Shown piece by piece: positions 16,201 to 25,468 of a stretch of DNA of 64,000 nt. The notes beneath the pieces were generated by a model. The model saw nothing but the letters and a program-made list of their open reading frames with translations, did not search any database and was not told the origin of the DNA. The stretch's first letter is position 1; each line of letters opens with the position of its first letter. This DNA comes from CAYQVW01 sp964421245 (lineage in GTDB: Bacteria > Margulisbacteria > WOR-1 > XYC2-FULL-46-14). Location: positions 65,164-129,163 of the forward strand of contig CAYQVW010000003.1 of the NCBI GenBank assembly GCA_964421245.1. The letters are read 5' to 3'. The translations under genes and the position numbers were made by a program.

Positions 16201-16500
16201 GGTGGTCAGAGATTTGGAGAGATGGAAGTATGGGCACTTGAGGCTTATGGTGCATCACATACTTTGCAAGAACTACTAACAGTAAAATCTGATGATGTGG
16301 TCGGTAGGTCCAAGGTTTATGAAGCAATTATCAAGGGTAAGCCGATGGATAAACCAGGAGTGCCTGAGTCATTTAAAGTATTGGTTAAGGAACTTCGCAG
16401 TTTATGTCTTGATGTAAAGGCACTAACTTCAAAAGGTAAAGAAGTTAGTTTAGATGAAGATAGTAAAAGGAAACGTCTTGGTACAAGACGCAAGAGGTGA
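13270..16500 (+). CDS. rpoB: DNA-directed RNA polymerase subunit beta
   Basis: 1076 aa, about 270 shorter than E. coli RpoB, so the large lineage-specific insertions are missing. Core motifs are intact: GTFIINGAERVIVSQL, the rifampicin-pocket region HKRRLSALGPGGL, VVLNPLGVPSRMN, the active-site region GDKLAGRHGNKG, and the C-terminal KAQFGGQRFGEMEVWAL. It starts two bases after rplL, so it is cotranscribed with the L12 operon with no visible attenuator between. Confidence 0.98.
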   Translation: MIKRQNLYKEGDQNKVSPPDFLEMQLNSFDWFREKGLSIELKGVSPIKSYDGKYELYFTGKVKFGKPKYPVRECLIREITHATPINAEIKLVNKETKEIKVQEVFLCDLPLMTNRGTFIINGAERVIVSQLTRSPGVYFKKSKRIEKLKRTLYYASIIPDRGAWLEVETDAHLSVFARINKTRKIGITTFLCAIGATEKEILEALSEGEFRKRTLKESPIISKEDALIEIYKKMRPGDPATYEGARLYLNNLFFNPRRYDLSKVGRYKMNRKLGINLEIDQLVLTKKDILGIVKYLVSLHAGEGLTDDIDHLGNRRIRSVGELLTRSFRIGLTRIERLVKEAMLTKATPGVTPQALLNVRPMAAVIKEFFGSSQLSQFMDQTNPLAEITHKRRLSALGPGGLTRERAGFEVRDIHPSHYGRVCPIETPEGPNAGLIGSLATHAKINEFGFIETPYYKVEKGKATKNKLVYLTADIEDLYKIASCDTRLNKNNMITDDQVPVRYKREFMFARAKEIDYISIVPEQVVGVSTAMIPFLEHDDANRALMGANMQRQSVPLLVPEAPFVGTGLEKKVAEDSRSLVTAQSSGTVSKVTSEEVIVNNTSGKKDKYDLIKFSRSNQNTLVHERPRVKVGQKVKKGELIADGSATDGGELALGKNILVTFMPWEGYNYEDAILLSEKLVREDTFTSVHVERYEVEVRSTKLGMEEITREIPNVGEEALKNLNERGIIHPGTEVKPGDVLVGKVTPKGETELPAEEKLLRAIFGDKARDMRDTSLKVPSGDSGKVINVRVFSREKGDELSPGVHELVRVYIGQIRKVSIGDKLAGRHGNKGVVSRILKEEDMPYLPDGTPVDVVLNPLGVPSRMNIGQIFELLLGFAASQLGHYYEVPPFDEISCGESSEQFVTKQLGLIKHDWCDESGKIQLRDGRNGEKFERKVAVGYMYLLKLIHLVDDKMHARSTGPYSLITQQPLGGKAQFGGQRFGEMEVWALEAYGASHTLQELLTVKSDDVVGRSKVYEAIIKGKPMDKPGVPESFKVLVKELRSLCLDVKALTSKGKEVSLDEDSKRKRLGTRRKR

Positions 16501-16504
16501 ATAA

Positions 16505-19500
16505 ATGGTTCCATTTGTAAGCGAATTAGAAAAAATTGATTTTGACCGTTTAAAGATTGGTTTAGCTTCTCCAGAGGGGATCCTTGGTTGGTCTTATGGT
16601 GAGGTTGAAAAGCCAGAAACTATTAATTACAGAACTTTTAAGCCAGAAAGACGTGGCTTATTCTGTGAAAAGATTTTTGGACCGGTTAAAGATTGGGAAT
16701 GTCATTGCGGTAAATATAAAAGAGTTCGCTATCGTGGAATAGTTTGTGAACGTTGCGGTGTTGAAGTTACAACCTCTCGTGTCCGTCGTGAGAGAATGGG
16801 GCATATTAAATTAGCGGTTCCGGTTGCGCATGTATGGTTCTTGCGGTCTGTACCGGGTTATATGTCACTACTACTTGATGTCCCAGGACGAGCTCTTGAT
16901 GAAGTCATCTACTATGATTCCTATATTATAACAGAATCAGATGATAGCCTAGGTAAGGCCTTAAAAGTTGGAAAGATTTTAAAAGAAGCAGAATACGCTG
17001 AAGCGAGCGAAGCTTATGGAGATCAGTTTAAAGCAGAGAGTGGTGCTCGTGGAATTAGAGAACTTCTTTCTAATCTCGATATTGCAGCTCTTGTTGCCAA
17101 ACTTCGTCGAGACCTAAAAACTACGGAAGGACAAAAGCGTCTTAAAATTATTAAGCGTTTACGTATTGCAGAAGCTTTCCATAAATCAGCTAATAAACCA
17201 GAGTGGATGATAATGGATGTTATTCCAGTAATTCCTCCAGACTTGCGTCCGATGGTTCAGCTTGAGGGTGGACGTTTTGCAACCTCTGATTTAAATGATT
17301 TATATCGAAGAGTTTTAAACCGTAATAATCGTCTTAAAAAGATGATTAATATGGGTGCGCCGGACATGATTATCAGAAATGAAAAGAGAATGTTGCAGGA
17401 GTCAGTTGACGTATTAATTGATAATCGCAGACGTAAGAGATCTGTTGTTGGATCAAATGGCCGACCACTTAGATCTCTAACCGACATAATAGAAGGAAAA
17501 CAAGGAAGATTCAGACAGAACTTACTTGGTAAACGAGTTGATTATTCTGGCCGATCAGTTATTGTTGTCGGTCCAACCTTGAAACTACATCAATGCGGTC
17601 TTCCAAAGAAGATGGCACTTGAACTCTTTAAACCTTTGGTAATTAGAAAACTAGTTGATCGTGGTTATGCTCAAAATGTTAAATCTGCAAAGCGTCAGAT
17701 CGAAAAAGAAGAAATTATTGTTTGGGATGTGCTTGAAGAAGTAATTAAAGGACATCCGGTATTGTTAAACCGTGCTCCAACTCTACACAGATTAGGAATT
17801 CAGGCATTTGAGCCAATTCTGGTAGAAGGTAAAGCTATCCAAATCCATCCACTAGTTTGTTCTGCATTTAACGCCGACTTTGATGGTGACCAAATGGCAG
17901 TACACGTACCATTATTAACCGAGGCAAAGGTAGAATCGAGTTTGTTGATGTTATCTTCAAATAATATTTTATCTCCTGCATCTGGACGACCGGTTGTTAC
18001 TCCAACCCAAGATATGGTTTTGGGTACCTATTATATGACCGTTTTGGACGAGAGACAAAAATTGGGAGCTGGATTGGTTTTTGCAGATGACTGGGAAGCG
18101 ATGATTGCCCATGATCTTGATAAGATACATCTTCATACAAAAATTTCCGTTCGAATGAATGGAGAGATGATTGAAACAACAGTCGGAAGACTTAAATTCA
18201 ATCATACTATTAATCGTGCGGTACAAAGAATTAAGCCAGGTGAAAAATTGGCATACATGAATAAAATTTTCAGTAAAAAGGACATTGAAAAGCTCATTGT
18301 TGATAGTTATTTCAGCTATGGATCGGCAGTTACCTCTGCAATTGCGGACGAAATAAAGAGACTCGGATTTAAATATGCAACTATTGCCGGGGTTTCTATT
18401 GCAATTGATGACCTAAAGGTTCCGCCAAAGAAACAGGGAATAATTGAAAAAGCGGAGAATAAAATTTCTTCTCTCGATCAACAATGTGAAGACGGAGTAA
18501 TATCTAAGAAAGAAAAATTTATTAGAAGCTTAGACGTTTGGAGTTCTGTTACAGAGGATGTAACCTCTGCATTGCTCGGTGGTTTTGATAAGTTAAATTC
18601 TGTTTATATGATGGCTTTCTCTGGTGCCCGTGGAAATATTCAACAGGTTCGACAATTAGCCGGGATTCGTGGTTTGATGGCTGATCCATCTGGAAACATT
18701 ATTGATATTCCGATTAAATCAAACTTTAAAGAAGGCTTAAGTGTTACTGAATATTTTATCTCATCTTACGGAGCTCGTAAGGGATTAGTAGATACAGCAC
18801 TTCGAACAGCAGACTCTGGTTATTTAACACGACGTCTAGTTGACGTTGCACAAGATGTTTTGATTATTGAGGATGATTGTGGAACCAAGAGAGGAATAGT
18901 TTTATCAGCAGTTCGTGAAGGTTATGATGAGGTTATTTCTCTTGATCAGCGTTTAATTGGTAGAACTCCTCTTCACAATGTTACTGATCCACTAAGTTCA
19001 AAAGTTCTCGCTAAAGCTGGAGTTGAAATCGATCCAGAGACTGCCAAATTAATTCAAGAAGCAGGAATAGAAGAAGTTAAGGTTCGTTCTGCCCTAAGTT
19101 GTGAATCAAAGAAGGGGATTTGTTCTGCTTGTTATGGAAGAGATTTGGCAACTGGAAGACGGGTAAGTCTTGGAGAGGCAGTCGGAATTATTGGAGCTCA
19201 GAGTATTGGTGAGCCTGGTACTCAGCTTACCATGCGTACTTTCCATATTGGTGGAGTAGCGTTGCATAAAGGTGCTCGAGTTTTAATCAAGACCAAACAT
19301 AATGGAAAAGTAAAAATGGGAGAAGGGGTTGAACTTAAAAAGGGTGGGGTTGTTACTCGTCAGGGTAATTTAGAGTTAAAGATAAAAACCAAACATGAGA
19401 ATTATTTATTGCCAGTTGGAGCGATTCTAAAGGTAAAAGAAGGAGCAATGGTAAGCGCTGGAGATATTTTAGCAGAATATGATCCAACTTATGAATATGT

Positions 19501-20611
19501 TGTTTCAAGTACTCATGGTAAAGTTTGTTTCTTTAATATCGACCCATTACGTAGAAAGAAGGAAATCATAGCTCAAAAAGATGGAGAACTGTTTGTCTAT
19601 ACTCCAAAGGTTAAAAAATCTTATAAGAGAAGTAAGGGTGGAAAGGTTTTTGTGAAGGTTGGGGATAAAGTTGCTGCCGGAGATGAGCTTTCAACTTCTG
19701 TTACATCAAAAACAACCGGAACAATCCTTGAAGTGAATAAGGATGAAATTATTGTTGTTCCTGGTGAGTCTTATATGATCATTGCTGGGTCTCGACTTTA
19801 CGTTGATGAAGGAGATACGGTTGATGCTTACGATATGTTGTCTAAGGTTGAGAGTATCAGACGTGACCCAAGTAAGACCCGCGACATTATTCAAGGTCTT
19901 CCTAAAGTAGAAGAATTGTTCGAAGCCCGCCGTCCAAAAGAAGCAGCTATTCTTTCAGAGGCCGATGGTGAAGTTACTATCAGTGATAAAGAGGGTTTCA
20001 GGCAGATTAGAATTAAAGCTGCAAAGGGAGAAGCAAAAGAATATTCCGCTTCTTATGATACTCGTTTAAAAGTAACTAATGGAGATAGAATTCATAAAGG
20101 ACACGCTTTAACTGATGGACCAAAGAACCCGCACGATATTTTAAAAATTCTTGGAATCATACCTGTTCAATCTCACTTAGTTGATGAGATTCAAAAGATC
20201 TATCGTTCGCAGGGAGTTACAATTAACGACAAGCATATAGAGGTTATTGTAAGACAGATGACAAAACGAGTTAGAGTTTTAAAGCCAGGAGATACAACTT
20301 TGCTTCCTGGAGAGTTAGTCGATGGATTAGCGTTAGAAAAAATAAACGAAAAAGTTAAGAAAGAAAAAGCAACTGGAGAAGATGTATTGCTTGGAATAAC
20401 TAAGGCTTCCTTAACTACAGAAAGTTTTATTTCTGCTGCGTCGTTCCAAGAGACTGCACGCATTCTAACCGAGGCTGCGATCAAGGGTAAAGAAGATGAG
20501 ATGTACGGATTGAAAGAAAATGTTATAATAGGTAGGTTGATTCCTGCCGGTACCGGTTTTTCCGCCTACCGTGAGCTCGAACTCGTAACAACTCCATTGG
20601 AGAAAGGATAA
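16505..20611 (+). CDS. rpoC: DNA-directed RNA polymerase subunit beta'
   Basis: 1368 aa. N-terminal zinc finger (CHCGKY...CERCG, about residues 59-77), the catalytic NADFDGD triad of Asp near residue 458, the second zinc site (CESKKGICSACYG) and the trigger-loop region SIGEPGTQLTMRTFH. RpoC is continuous, not split. It starts four bases after rpoB. Confidence 0.98.
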   Translation: MVPFVSELEKIDFDRLKIGLASPEGILGWSYGEVEKPETINYRTFKPERRGLFCEKIFGPVKDWECHCGKYKRVRYRGIVCERCGVEVTTSRVRRERMGHIKLAVPVAHVWFLRSVPGYMSLLLDVPGRALDEVIYYDSYIITESDDSLGKALKVGKILKEAEYAEASEAYGDQFKAESGARGIRELLSNLDIAALVAKLRRDLKTTEGQKRLKIIKRLRIAEAFHKSANKPEWMIMDVIPVIPPDLRPMVQLEGGRFATSDLNDLYRRVLNRNNRLKKMINMGAPDMIIRNEKRMLQESVDVLIDNRRRKRSVVGSNGRPLRSLTDIIEGKQGRFRQNLLGKRVDYSGRSVIVVGPTLKLHQCGLPKKMALELFKPLVIRKLVDRGYAQNVKSAKRQIEKEEIIVWDVLEEVIKGHPVLLNRAPTLHRLGIQAFEPILVEGKAIQIHPLVCSAFNADFDGDQMAVHVPLLTEAKVESSLLMLSSNNILSPASGRPVVTPTQDMVLGTYYMTVLDERQKLGAGLVFADDWEAMIAHDLDKIHLHTKISVRMNGEMIETTVGRLKFNHTINRAVQRIKPGEKLAYMNKIFSKKDIEKLIVDSYFSYGSAVTSAIADEIKRLGFKYATIAGVSIAIDDLKVPPKKQGIIEKAENKISSLDQQCEDGVISKKEKFIRSLDVWSSVTEDVTSALLGGFDKLNSVYMMAFSGARGNIQQVRQLAGIRGLMADPSGNIIDIPIKSNFKEGLSVTEYFISSYGARKGLVDTALRTADSGYLTRRLVDVAQDVLIIEDDCGTKRGIVLSAVREGYDEVISLDQRLIGRTPLHNVTDPLSSKVLAKAGVEIDPETAKLIQEAGIEEVKVRSALSCESKKGICSACYGRDLATGRRVSLGEAVGIIGAQSIGEPGTQLTMRTFHIGGVALHKGARVLIKTKHNGKVKMGEGVELKKGGVVTRQGNLELKIKTKHENYLLPVGAILKVKEGAMVSAGDILAEYDPTYEYVVSSTHGKVCFFNIDPLRRKKEIIAQKDGELFVYTPKVKKSYKRSKGGKVFVKVGDKVAAGDELSTSVTSKTTGTILEVNKDEIIVVPGESYMIIAGSRLYVDEGDTVDAYDMLSKVESIRRDPSKTRDIIQGLPKVEELFEARRPKEAAILSEADGEVTISDKEGFRQIRIKAAKGEAKEYSASYDTRLKVTNGDRIHKGHALTDGPKNPHDILKILGIIPVQSHLVDEIQKIYRSQGVTINDKHIEVIVRQMTKRVRVLKPGDTTLLPGELVDGLALEKINEKVKKEKATGEDVLLGITKASLTTESFISAASFQETARILTEAAIKGKEDEMYGLKENVIIGRLIPAGTGFSAYRELELVTTPLEKG

Positions 20612-20617
20612 GGGATA

Positions 20618-20992
20618 ATGCCGACAAAAAATCAGTTAATAAGAAAAGGTAGAGGAAGAAAGAAAGCAAAGAGTAAGTCTCCAGCTTTAAATGGAAATCC
20701 ATTAAAGCGTGGAGTCTGTGTTAGGGTTTATACCACAACACCTAAAAAACCAAATTCTGCTTTGCGTAAGGTTGCTCGTGTTCGCTTAACCGGAGGGATG
20801 GAAGTGTCAGCTTACATTCCAGGAGTAGGACATAATTTACAGGAGCACTCAGTAGTTTTAGTTCGTGGCGGTCGTGTTAAGGATTTGCCAGGTGTTAGAT
20901 ATCATATCGTTCGGGGATCACTAGATACAACTGGGGTTGAAGGAAGAAGACAAAGTCGATCGCTCTATGGGGCGAAAAGGCCAAAAGGATAA
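20618..20992 (+). CDS. rpsL: 30S ribosomal protein S12
   Basis: 124 aa. KKPNSALRKVARVRL and the decoding loop PGVGHNLQEHSVVLVRGG are intact. Lys at the KPNS position is the usual streptomycin-sensitive state. First gene of the str-type block. Confidence 0.97.
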   Translation: MPTKNQLIRKGRGRKKAKSKSPALNGNPLKRGVCVRVYTTTPKKPNSALRKVARVRLTGGMEVSAYIPGVGHNLQEHSVVLVRGGRVKDLPGVRYHIVRGSLDTTGVEGRRQSRSLYGAKRPKG

Positions 20993-20998
20993 AGTAAT

Positions 20999-21469
20999 AT
21001 GCCAAGACATGGTCAAATACAAAAAAGAAAAATAGTAAAGGATCCAATTCACAGAAGTGAACTTTTACAAAAGTTTATTAACAAGATGATGTGGGATGGA
21101 AAAAAGAGTAAATCAGAAAAAATAGTCTATGGGGCACTTGCAAAAGCAGCAGAAAAAATGAAAAAACCACCACTTGAAATTTTTGAAAAAGCGCTGAAGA
21201 ATGTAACTCCATTTATGGAAGTTAAGGCCCGCCGAGTTGGTGGTGCAACATACCAGGTTCCCGTAGAGGTAAGCCGTGACCGTGGAATACTTTTGGCAAT
21301 GTCATGGCTTCGTGATTCGTCTCGTTCTCGAGCTGGTAAAGGGATGATAGACAAGTTATCAGCAGAGTTTATGGATGCTTATAATAATGCCGGTGGTGCA
21401 GTCGCAAGTCGAGTGATAATGCATAAAACAGCAGAGTCTAATAAGGCTTTTGCGCATTTTAGGTGGTAA
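20999..21469 (+). CDS. rpsG: 30S ribosomal protein S7
   Basis: 156 aa, standard length. Shows KFINKMMWDGKKSKSEKIVYGAL and the C-terminal AHFRW. Initiates assembly of the 30S head. It sits between S12 and fusA with gaps of six and five bases. Confidence 0.97.
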   Translation: MPRHGQIQKRKIVKDPIHRSELLQKFINKMMWDGKKSKSEKIVYGALAKAAEKMKKPPLEIFEKALKNVTPFMEVKARRVGGATYQVPVEVSRDRGILLAMSWLRDSSRSRAGKGMIDKLSAEFMDAYNNAGGAVASRVIMHKTAESNKAFAHFRW

Positions 21470-21474
21470 ATTAA

Positions 21475-23553
21475 ATGACTCGTTCACACGAAATGAATAA
21501 ATATAGGAATATTGGTTTTGCAGCGCATATTGATGCAGGAAAAACCACAACTACAGAGCGTGTGCTTTTCTACTCTGGAAAGGTACATAAATTAGGTAGT
21601 GTTGATGATGGAACGGCGACTATGGATTGGATGGCGCAGGAGAGAGAGCGTGGAATTACTATTACATCTGCTGCAACTACTACTTCTTGGAAAGATTATC
21701 GAATTAATATTATTGACACACCAGGACACGTTGATTTTACTGTTGAAGTAGAGCGTTCAATGAGAGTTTTAGACGGGGTTGTAATTATTTTCTGTGCTGT
21801 TGGTGGTGTTCAGCCTCAATCCGAGACTGTTTGGAGACAGGCAGATAAGTATAAAGTTCCTCGTATGGTTTTTGTTAACAAGATGGATAGAACCGGAGCA
21901 GACTTTTTTAGGGTTGTAAAACAGATTGAAGAGCGTATGAGAATTAAACCAGCACCTCTTCAGATTCCAATTGGTGCCGAGGATCAATTAAAAGGATTAA
22001 TTGACCTTGTTACTATGAAAGCGATTGTTTATAAGGACGAATTAGGTAAAGAGATTAGTATTGAAGAGGTTCCAGCTGACCTACTAGATAAGGCAAAAGA
22101 ATATAGAGAAAAATTAGTAGAAATAGTAGCCGAAACTGATGACACACTCCTTGAGAAATATTTAGAAAGTCATAAATTAACAGATGATGAGATAAGGGCA
22201 GGGATTCGAGCTGCAACTATTGCAGCAAAGATTATTCCGGTTACTTGTGGATCTGCCTTTAAGAATAAAGGGGTTCAGCCTTTATTAGATTGTATTGTAG
22301 ACTATTTGCCGTCACCACTTGACGTTCCACCGGTTCCAGGGTTAAACCCAAAAACGGGTGAAGATGATATAAGAAAGGCTGAGGACAGTGAACCATTTTC
22401 TTCTTTGGCTTTTAAAATCATGACCGATCCATTTGTTGGTCGACTAACCTTCATTAGGCTCTACTCCGGAGTTTTGGAGAGCGGTTCTTACGTTTGGAAT
22501 GCAGTCAAAGAAAAGAAAGAAAGAATCGGGCGAATTGTTCAGATGCATTCTGATAAGCGTGAAGAAGTTAAGAAGGTCTATGCCGGGGATATTGCGGCTG
22601 TTGTCGGATTAAAGAATACCGGGACTGGCGACACACTCTGTGTTGATAGTAAACCAATTATTTTAGAATCAATTGTTTTCCCAGAGCCTGTTATATTTAT
22701 TGCGATCGAGCCAAAGACCAAGGCAGATCAAGAAAGACTTGGTATTTCTCTATCGAAATTAGCTGAAGAAGATCCAACTTTTAGAATTAAAACTGATCCA
22801 GAAACCGGACAGACTATCATTTCTGGTATGGGTGAGTTGCATCTTGAAGTTATTGTTGATCGTTTACTTCGAGAGTTTAAAGTTGAAGCTAATGTTGGTA
22901 AGCCACAAGTTGCTTATAAAGAAACAATTAAGACAGTGGGGGATGCAGAAGGTAAGTTTATTAAACAGACTGGTGGTCGTGGTCAATATGGTCATGTCTA
23001 TCTTAAGCTTGAACCACTTGAGCAGGGTAAGGGCTTTGAGTTTGTAAATGAGATAGTTGGTGGAGCAATTCCAAGAGAATTTATTTCACCTTGTGAAGCT
23101 GGTATTAAAGAAGCGATGAATACCGGCGTTTTGGCTGGTTTCCCGGTTATTGATGTAAAGGCTACATTGTATGATGGATCGTACCATGATGTCGATTCAT
23201 CCGAAATTGCCTTTAAAGTTGCGGCTTCTATGGCATTTAAGGCTTGTGCAAAAAAGGCTAAACCTGTTTTGCTTGAGCCGATGATGAAGGTTGAAGTTGT
23301 TGTTCCGGAACAATACATGGGAGATGTTATTGGAGATTTAAATAGTCGACGTGGACGTATTGAAGGAATGGAATCAACTGCTGGAGTTCAGACCATTAAA
23401 GCTAAGGTTCCTTTAGCAAATATGTTTGGATATGCAACAGATTTACGATCACGTTCGCAGGGAAGAGGAAATTATTCTATGGAGTTTCTAGAATATGCTG
23501 ATGTTCCAAAAAATATAGCTGAAGGATTAATAGAAAAGGTACAAGGAAAATAA
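21475..23553 (+). CDS. fusA: Elongation factor G
   Basis: 692 aa. GTPase motifs: AHIDAGKTTTTER (P loop), RGITI (switch I), DTPGHVDFT (switch II), NKMDR. All five domains are present, with GGRGQYGHV in domain IV. Catalyses translocation on the ribosome. Normally followed by tuf, but here S10 follows after one base and no tuf gene is in the window. Confidence 0.98.
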   Translation: MTRSHEMNKYRNIGFAAHIDAGKTTTTERVLFYSGKVHKLGSVDDGTATMDWMAQERERGITITSAATTTSWKDYRINIIDTPGHVDFTVEVERSMRVLDGVVIIFCAVGGVQPQSETVWRQADKYKVPRMVFVNKMDRTGADFFRVVKQIEERMRIKPAPLQIPIGAEDQLKGLIDLVTMKAIVYKDELGKEISIEEVPADLLDKAKEYREKLVEIVAETDDTLLEKYLESHKLTDDEIRAGIRAATIAAKIIPVTCGSAFKNKGVQPLLDCIVDYLPSPLDVPPVPGLNPKTGEDDIRKAEDSEPFSSLAFKIMTDPFVGRLTFIRLYSGVLESGSYVWNAVKEKKERIGRIVQMHSDKREEVKKVYAGDIAAVVGLKNTGTGDTLCVDSKPIILESIVFPEPVIFIAIEPKTKADQERLGISLSKLAEEDPTFRIKTDPETGQTIISGMGELHLEVIVDRLLREFKVEANVGKPQVAYKETIKTVGDAEGKFIKQTGGRGQYGHVYLKLEPLEQGKGFEFVNEIVGGAIPREFISPCEAGIKEAMNTGVLAGFPVIDVKATLYDGSYHDVDSSEIAFKVAASMAFKACAKKAKPVLLEPMMKVEVVVPEQYMGDVIGDLNSRRGRIEGMESTAGVQTIKAKVPLANMFGYATDLRSRSQGRGNYSMEFLEYADVPKNIAEGLIEKVQGK

Positions 23554-23554
23554 A

Positions 23555-23869
23555 ATGGCAAAAAGATCAAAAATTAGAATAAGACTAAAGAGTTACGATC
23601 ACAGAATCTTAGATCAATCTGCGGTAAAGATTGTTGATACAGTAAAAAGGGTAGGGGCATATGTTTCTGGTCCAATTCCTCTTCCAACTTCAAGAGAAGT
23701 TTTCTGTGTTCTTCGCTCACCGCATGTCGATAAAAAATCTAGAGAGCATTTTGAGATCAGAACTCACAAGAGACTGATTGATATTTTAGACCCGCCTAAG
23801 GAGACTGTGAATGCATTAATGCAGCTTGATCTTCCGGCCGGGGTAGATGTGGAGATTAAGCTTAAATGA
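23555..23869 (+). CDS. rpsJ: 30S ribosomal protein S10
   Basis: 104 aa. IRIRLKSYDHRILDQSA and the conserved loop PLPTSREVFCVLRSPHVDKKSREHF. Also the partner of NusG in transcription-translation coupling. First gene of the S10 block; its stop overlaps the rplC start by four bases (ATGA). Confidence 0.97.
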   Translation: MAKRSKIRIRLKSYDHRILDQSAVKIVDTVKRVGAYVSGPIPLPTSREVFCVLRSPHVDKKSREHFEIRTHKRLIDILDPPKETVNALMQLDLPAGVDVEIKLK

Positions 23870-24573
23870 ATGGATTAATTGGTAAAAAAATTGGAATGAC
23901 TCAGGTTTATAACACCGAGGGTGTTTTAATCCCGGTCACAGTACTTGAGGTTGGCCCTTGTGTGGTTACTCAGGTTAAAACTATTGAAAAAGATGGCTAT
24001 ACAGCAATTCAGCTTGGTTTTGGAATAAATAAGAAGCCTACGAAGCCATTAAAAAACCATTCCAAGGATTTATCTGTTGTATCAAAACATATCAAAGAGT
24101 TTAGACTTGATAAGGTTGATGGAATTAATCGAGGACAAGAATTTAAGGCAGACCTGTTAGAAGCGGGAGAATATGTAGTAATTTCTGGTACTTCAATTGG
24201 TAAAGGAACAGCCGGAACAATAAGGCGCTGGAACTTTGCCCGTGGAGATATGACTCATGGTTCAAAAAGTCATCGTCTACCTGGATCAATCGGTGCAGGC
24301 ACGACCCCGGCAAGAGTTTTTAAGGGTCAAAAGATGGCAGGACGCATGGGTAATGAAAAAGTAACCCAGAAGAATATTCTAGTTGTTAGTGTTGATGTTG
24401 AAAAAAATATGGTTTTAGTTAAGGGTGCAGTTCCTGGATCAGACAGTGGTATTGTTACAATTGTTAAATCTGGAGATAAGCTTAAGGGTTTTATTCCAGT
24501 TAGTGGAAAGAAGGAGAAGAAGAAAGAAGATAAAGGAGAGACACGCCATGGCGTGTCTATACAAAATGGTTGA
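23866..24573 (+). CDS. rplC: 50S ribosomal protein L3, with repeat-encoded C-terminal tail
   Basis: 235 aa, longer than the usual 205-215. Core signature FARGDMTHGSKSHRLPGSIG is intact. The last 24 residues are a Lys/Glu-rich tail that ends ETRHGVSIQ-NG; residues 225-233 come from a palindromic repeat. The repeat thus extended L3 until a stop located inside rplD. The tail is probably a surface-exposed addition. Confidence 0.96.
   Translation: MNGLIGKKIGMTQVYNTEGVLIPVTVLEVGPCVVTQVKTIEKDGYTAIQLGFGINKKPTKPLKNHSKDLSVVSKHIKEFRLDKVDGINRGQEFKADLLEAGEYVVISGTSIGKGTAGTIRRWNFARGDMTHGSKSHRLPGSIGAGTTPARVFKGQKMAGRMGNEKVTQKNILVVSVDVEKNMVLVKGAVPGSDSGIVTIVKSGDKLKGFIPVSGKKEKKKEDKGETRHGVSIQNG
24538..24565 (+). 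repeat. Palindromic element, copy 3 (L3-L4 junction)
   Basis: AGACACGCCATGGCGTGTCT palindrome flanked by G and ATACAAA. It is read as ETRHGVSIQ at the end of L3, and in another frame as MACLYK, a possible new start for L4. An AAAGGAG lies directly upstream. Confidence 0.85.
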
Positions 24574-25192
24574 ATTGAAATTATATAATAAAGATGGCAA
24601 AGAAAATGGAATAGTTAAAGCAGAAGACAAATTGTTTGCTGCGAAACATAAAGATGCTGTGGTGCATCAAGTATTGACTTGGTATCTTGCATCAAAGCGA
24701 TCTGGGACTCATTCTTCCAAAGGAAGGTCTGAGGTCCGCGGTGGAGGAAGAAAGCCTTGGAAGCAAAAGGGGACAGGACGTGCTCGAGCTGGAACTATCC
24801 GATCTCCATTGTGGAATGGTGGTGGAGTAATTTTTGGACCAAAACCAAGAAGTTATGCTTATAATCTTCCAAAGAAGATACAAAAGGCCGGTTTGAAGGC
24901 TGTCTTAACAGATCGAACCAAAGCAGAAAAAGTCAAAATTGTTGAAGAATTTTCTGTTTCAGAACCTAAGACCAAACTAATGCTTAAGGCTTTAAATAAG
25001 TTGAAATTAGTTAACCAAAAGACACTGATTATTAAAGCAAAAGAAGATAAGAATGTTGTTCTCTCTGCTCGAAATATTGAGAGGTTAAAGGTTGCTGTTC
25101 CAGCTGATATTAATATTGCTGATCTTCTAAATAGTGATTGGGTAATTGTTGAGCAAGGTGCCTTACCGGTTTTAGCGGAGGTTTTGTTGTAA
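24548..25192 (+). CDS. rplD: 50S ribosomal protein L4
   Basis: The classical protein begins at ATG 24566 (MVELKLYNKDG, 208 aa). An in-frame ATG at 24548 lies in the centre of the palindromic repeat and adds MACLYK. That upstream ATG is nine bases after AGGAG (24534-24538), whereas the classical ATG is 27 bases away, so the repeat may now supply the working start. Conserved L4 sequence: GTHSSKGRSEVRGGGRKPWKQKGTGRARAGT. Overlaps rplC by 26 bases. Confidence 0.95.
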   Translation: MACLYKMVELKLYNKDGKENGIVKAEDKLFAAKHKDAVVHQVLTWYLASKRSGTHSSKGRSEVRGGGRKPWKQKGTGRARAGTIRSPLWNGGGVIFGPKPRSYAYNLPKKIQKAGLKAVLTDRTKAEKVKIVEEFSVSEPKTKLMLKALNKLKLVNQKTLIIKAKEDKNVVLSARNIERLKVAVPADINIADLLNSDWVIVEQGALPVLAEVLL

Positions 25193-25467
25193 TGGAAAGT
25201 ATAATAATAGCACCGATTGTAACTGAAAAAGGATACGGTAAAGTAGCTGATGGCCAGTATACTTTTAAGGTTCACCCAAGTGCAAATAAAATTGAGATTA
25301 GAAAAGCAATTGAGACCATATTTAAAGTTAAGGTGGTTTCTGTAAATACTATGAAGGTTTCCGGAAAAACCCGTCGTCTTGGTGCGAAGGTTGGAAGAAC
25401 CCCTTCTTTCAAAAAAGCATATGTTAAATTGGCAGAAGGCCAAGTAATTGAGGAGTTAAGAGTATAA
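25192..25467 (+). CDS. rplW: 50S ribosomal protein L23
   Basis: 91 aa. IIIAPIVTEKGYGKVADGQYTFKV and NKIEIRKAIETIFKVKVVSVNT are the L23 pattern. It lines the exit tunnel and docks SRP and trigger factor. Start overlaps the rplD stop by one base. Confidence 0.97.
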   Translation: MESIIIAPIVTEKGYGKVADGQYTFKVHPSANKIEIRKAIETIFKVKVVSVNTMKVSGKTRRLGAKVGRTPSFKKAYVKLAEGQVIEELRV

Positions 25468-25468
25468 A

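Noticed and set aside
24425..24547. Long N-terminal extension of L4 starting inside L3
   Set aside because: This frame is just the out-of-frame reading of L3 and has no L4 homology; starts at 24548 or 24566 are adequate.
24859..25443. 194-aa minus-strand ORF across rplD/rplW
   Set aside because: Shadow of two well-conserved ribosomal genes; no ribosome site or family match.
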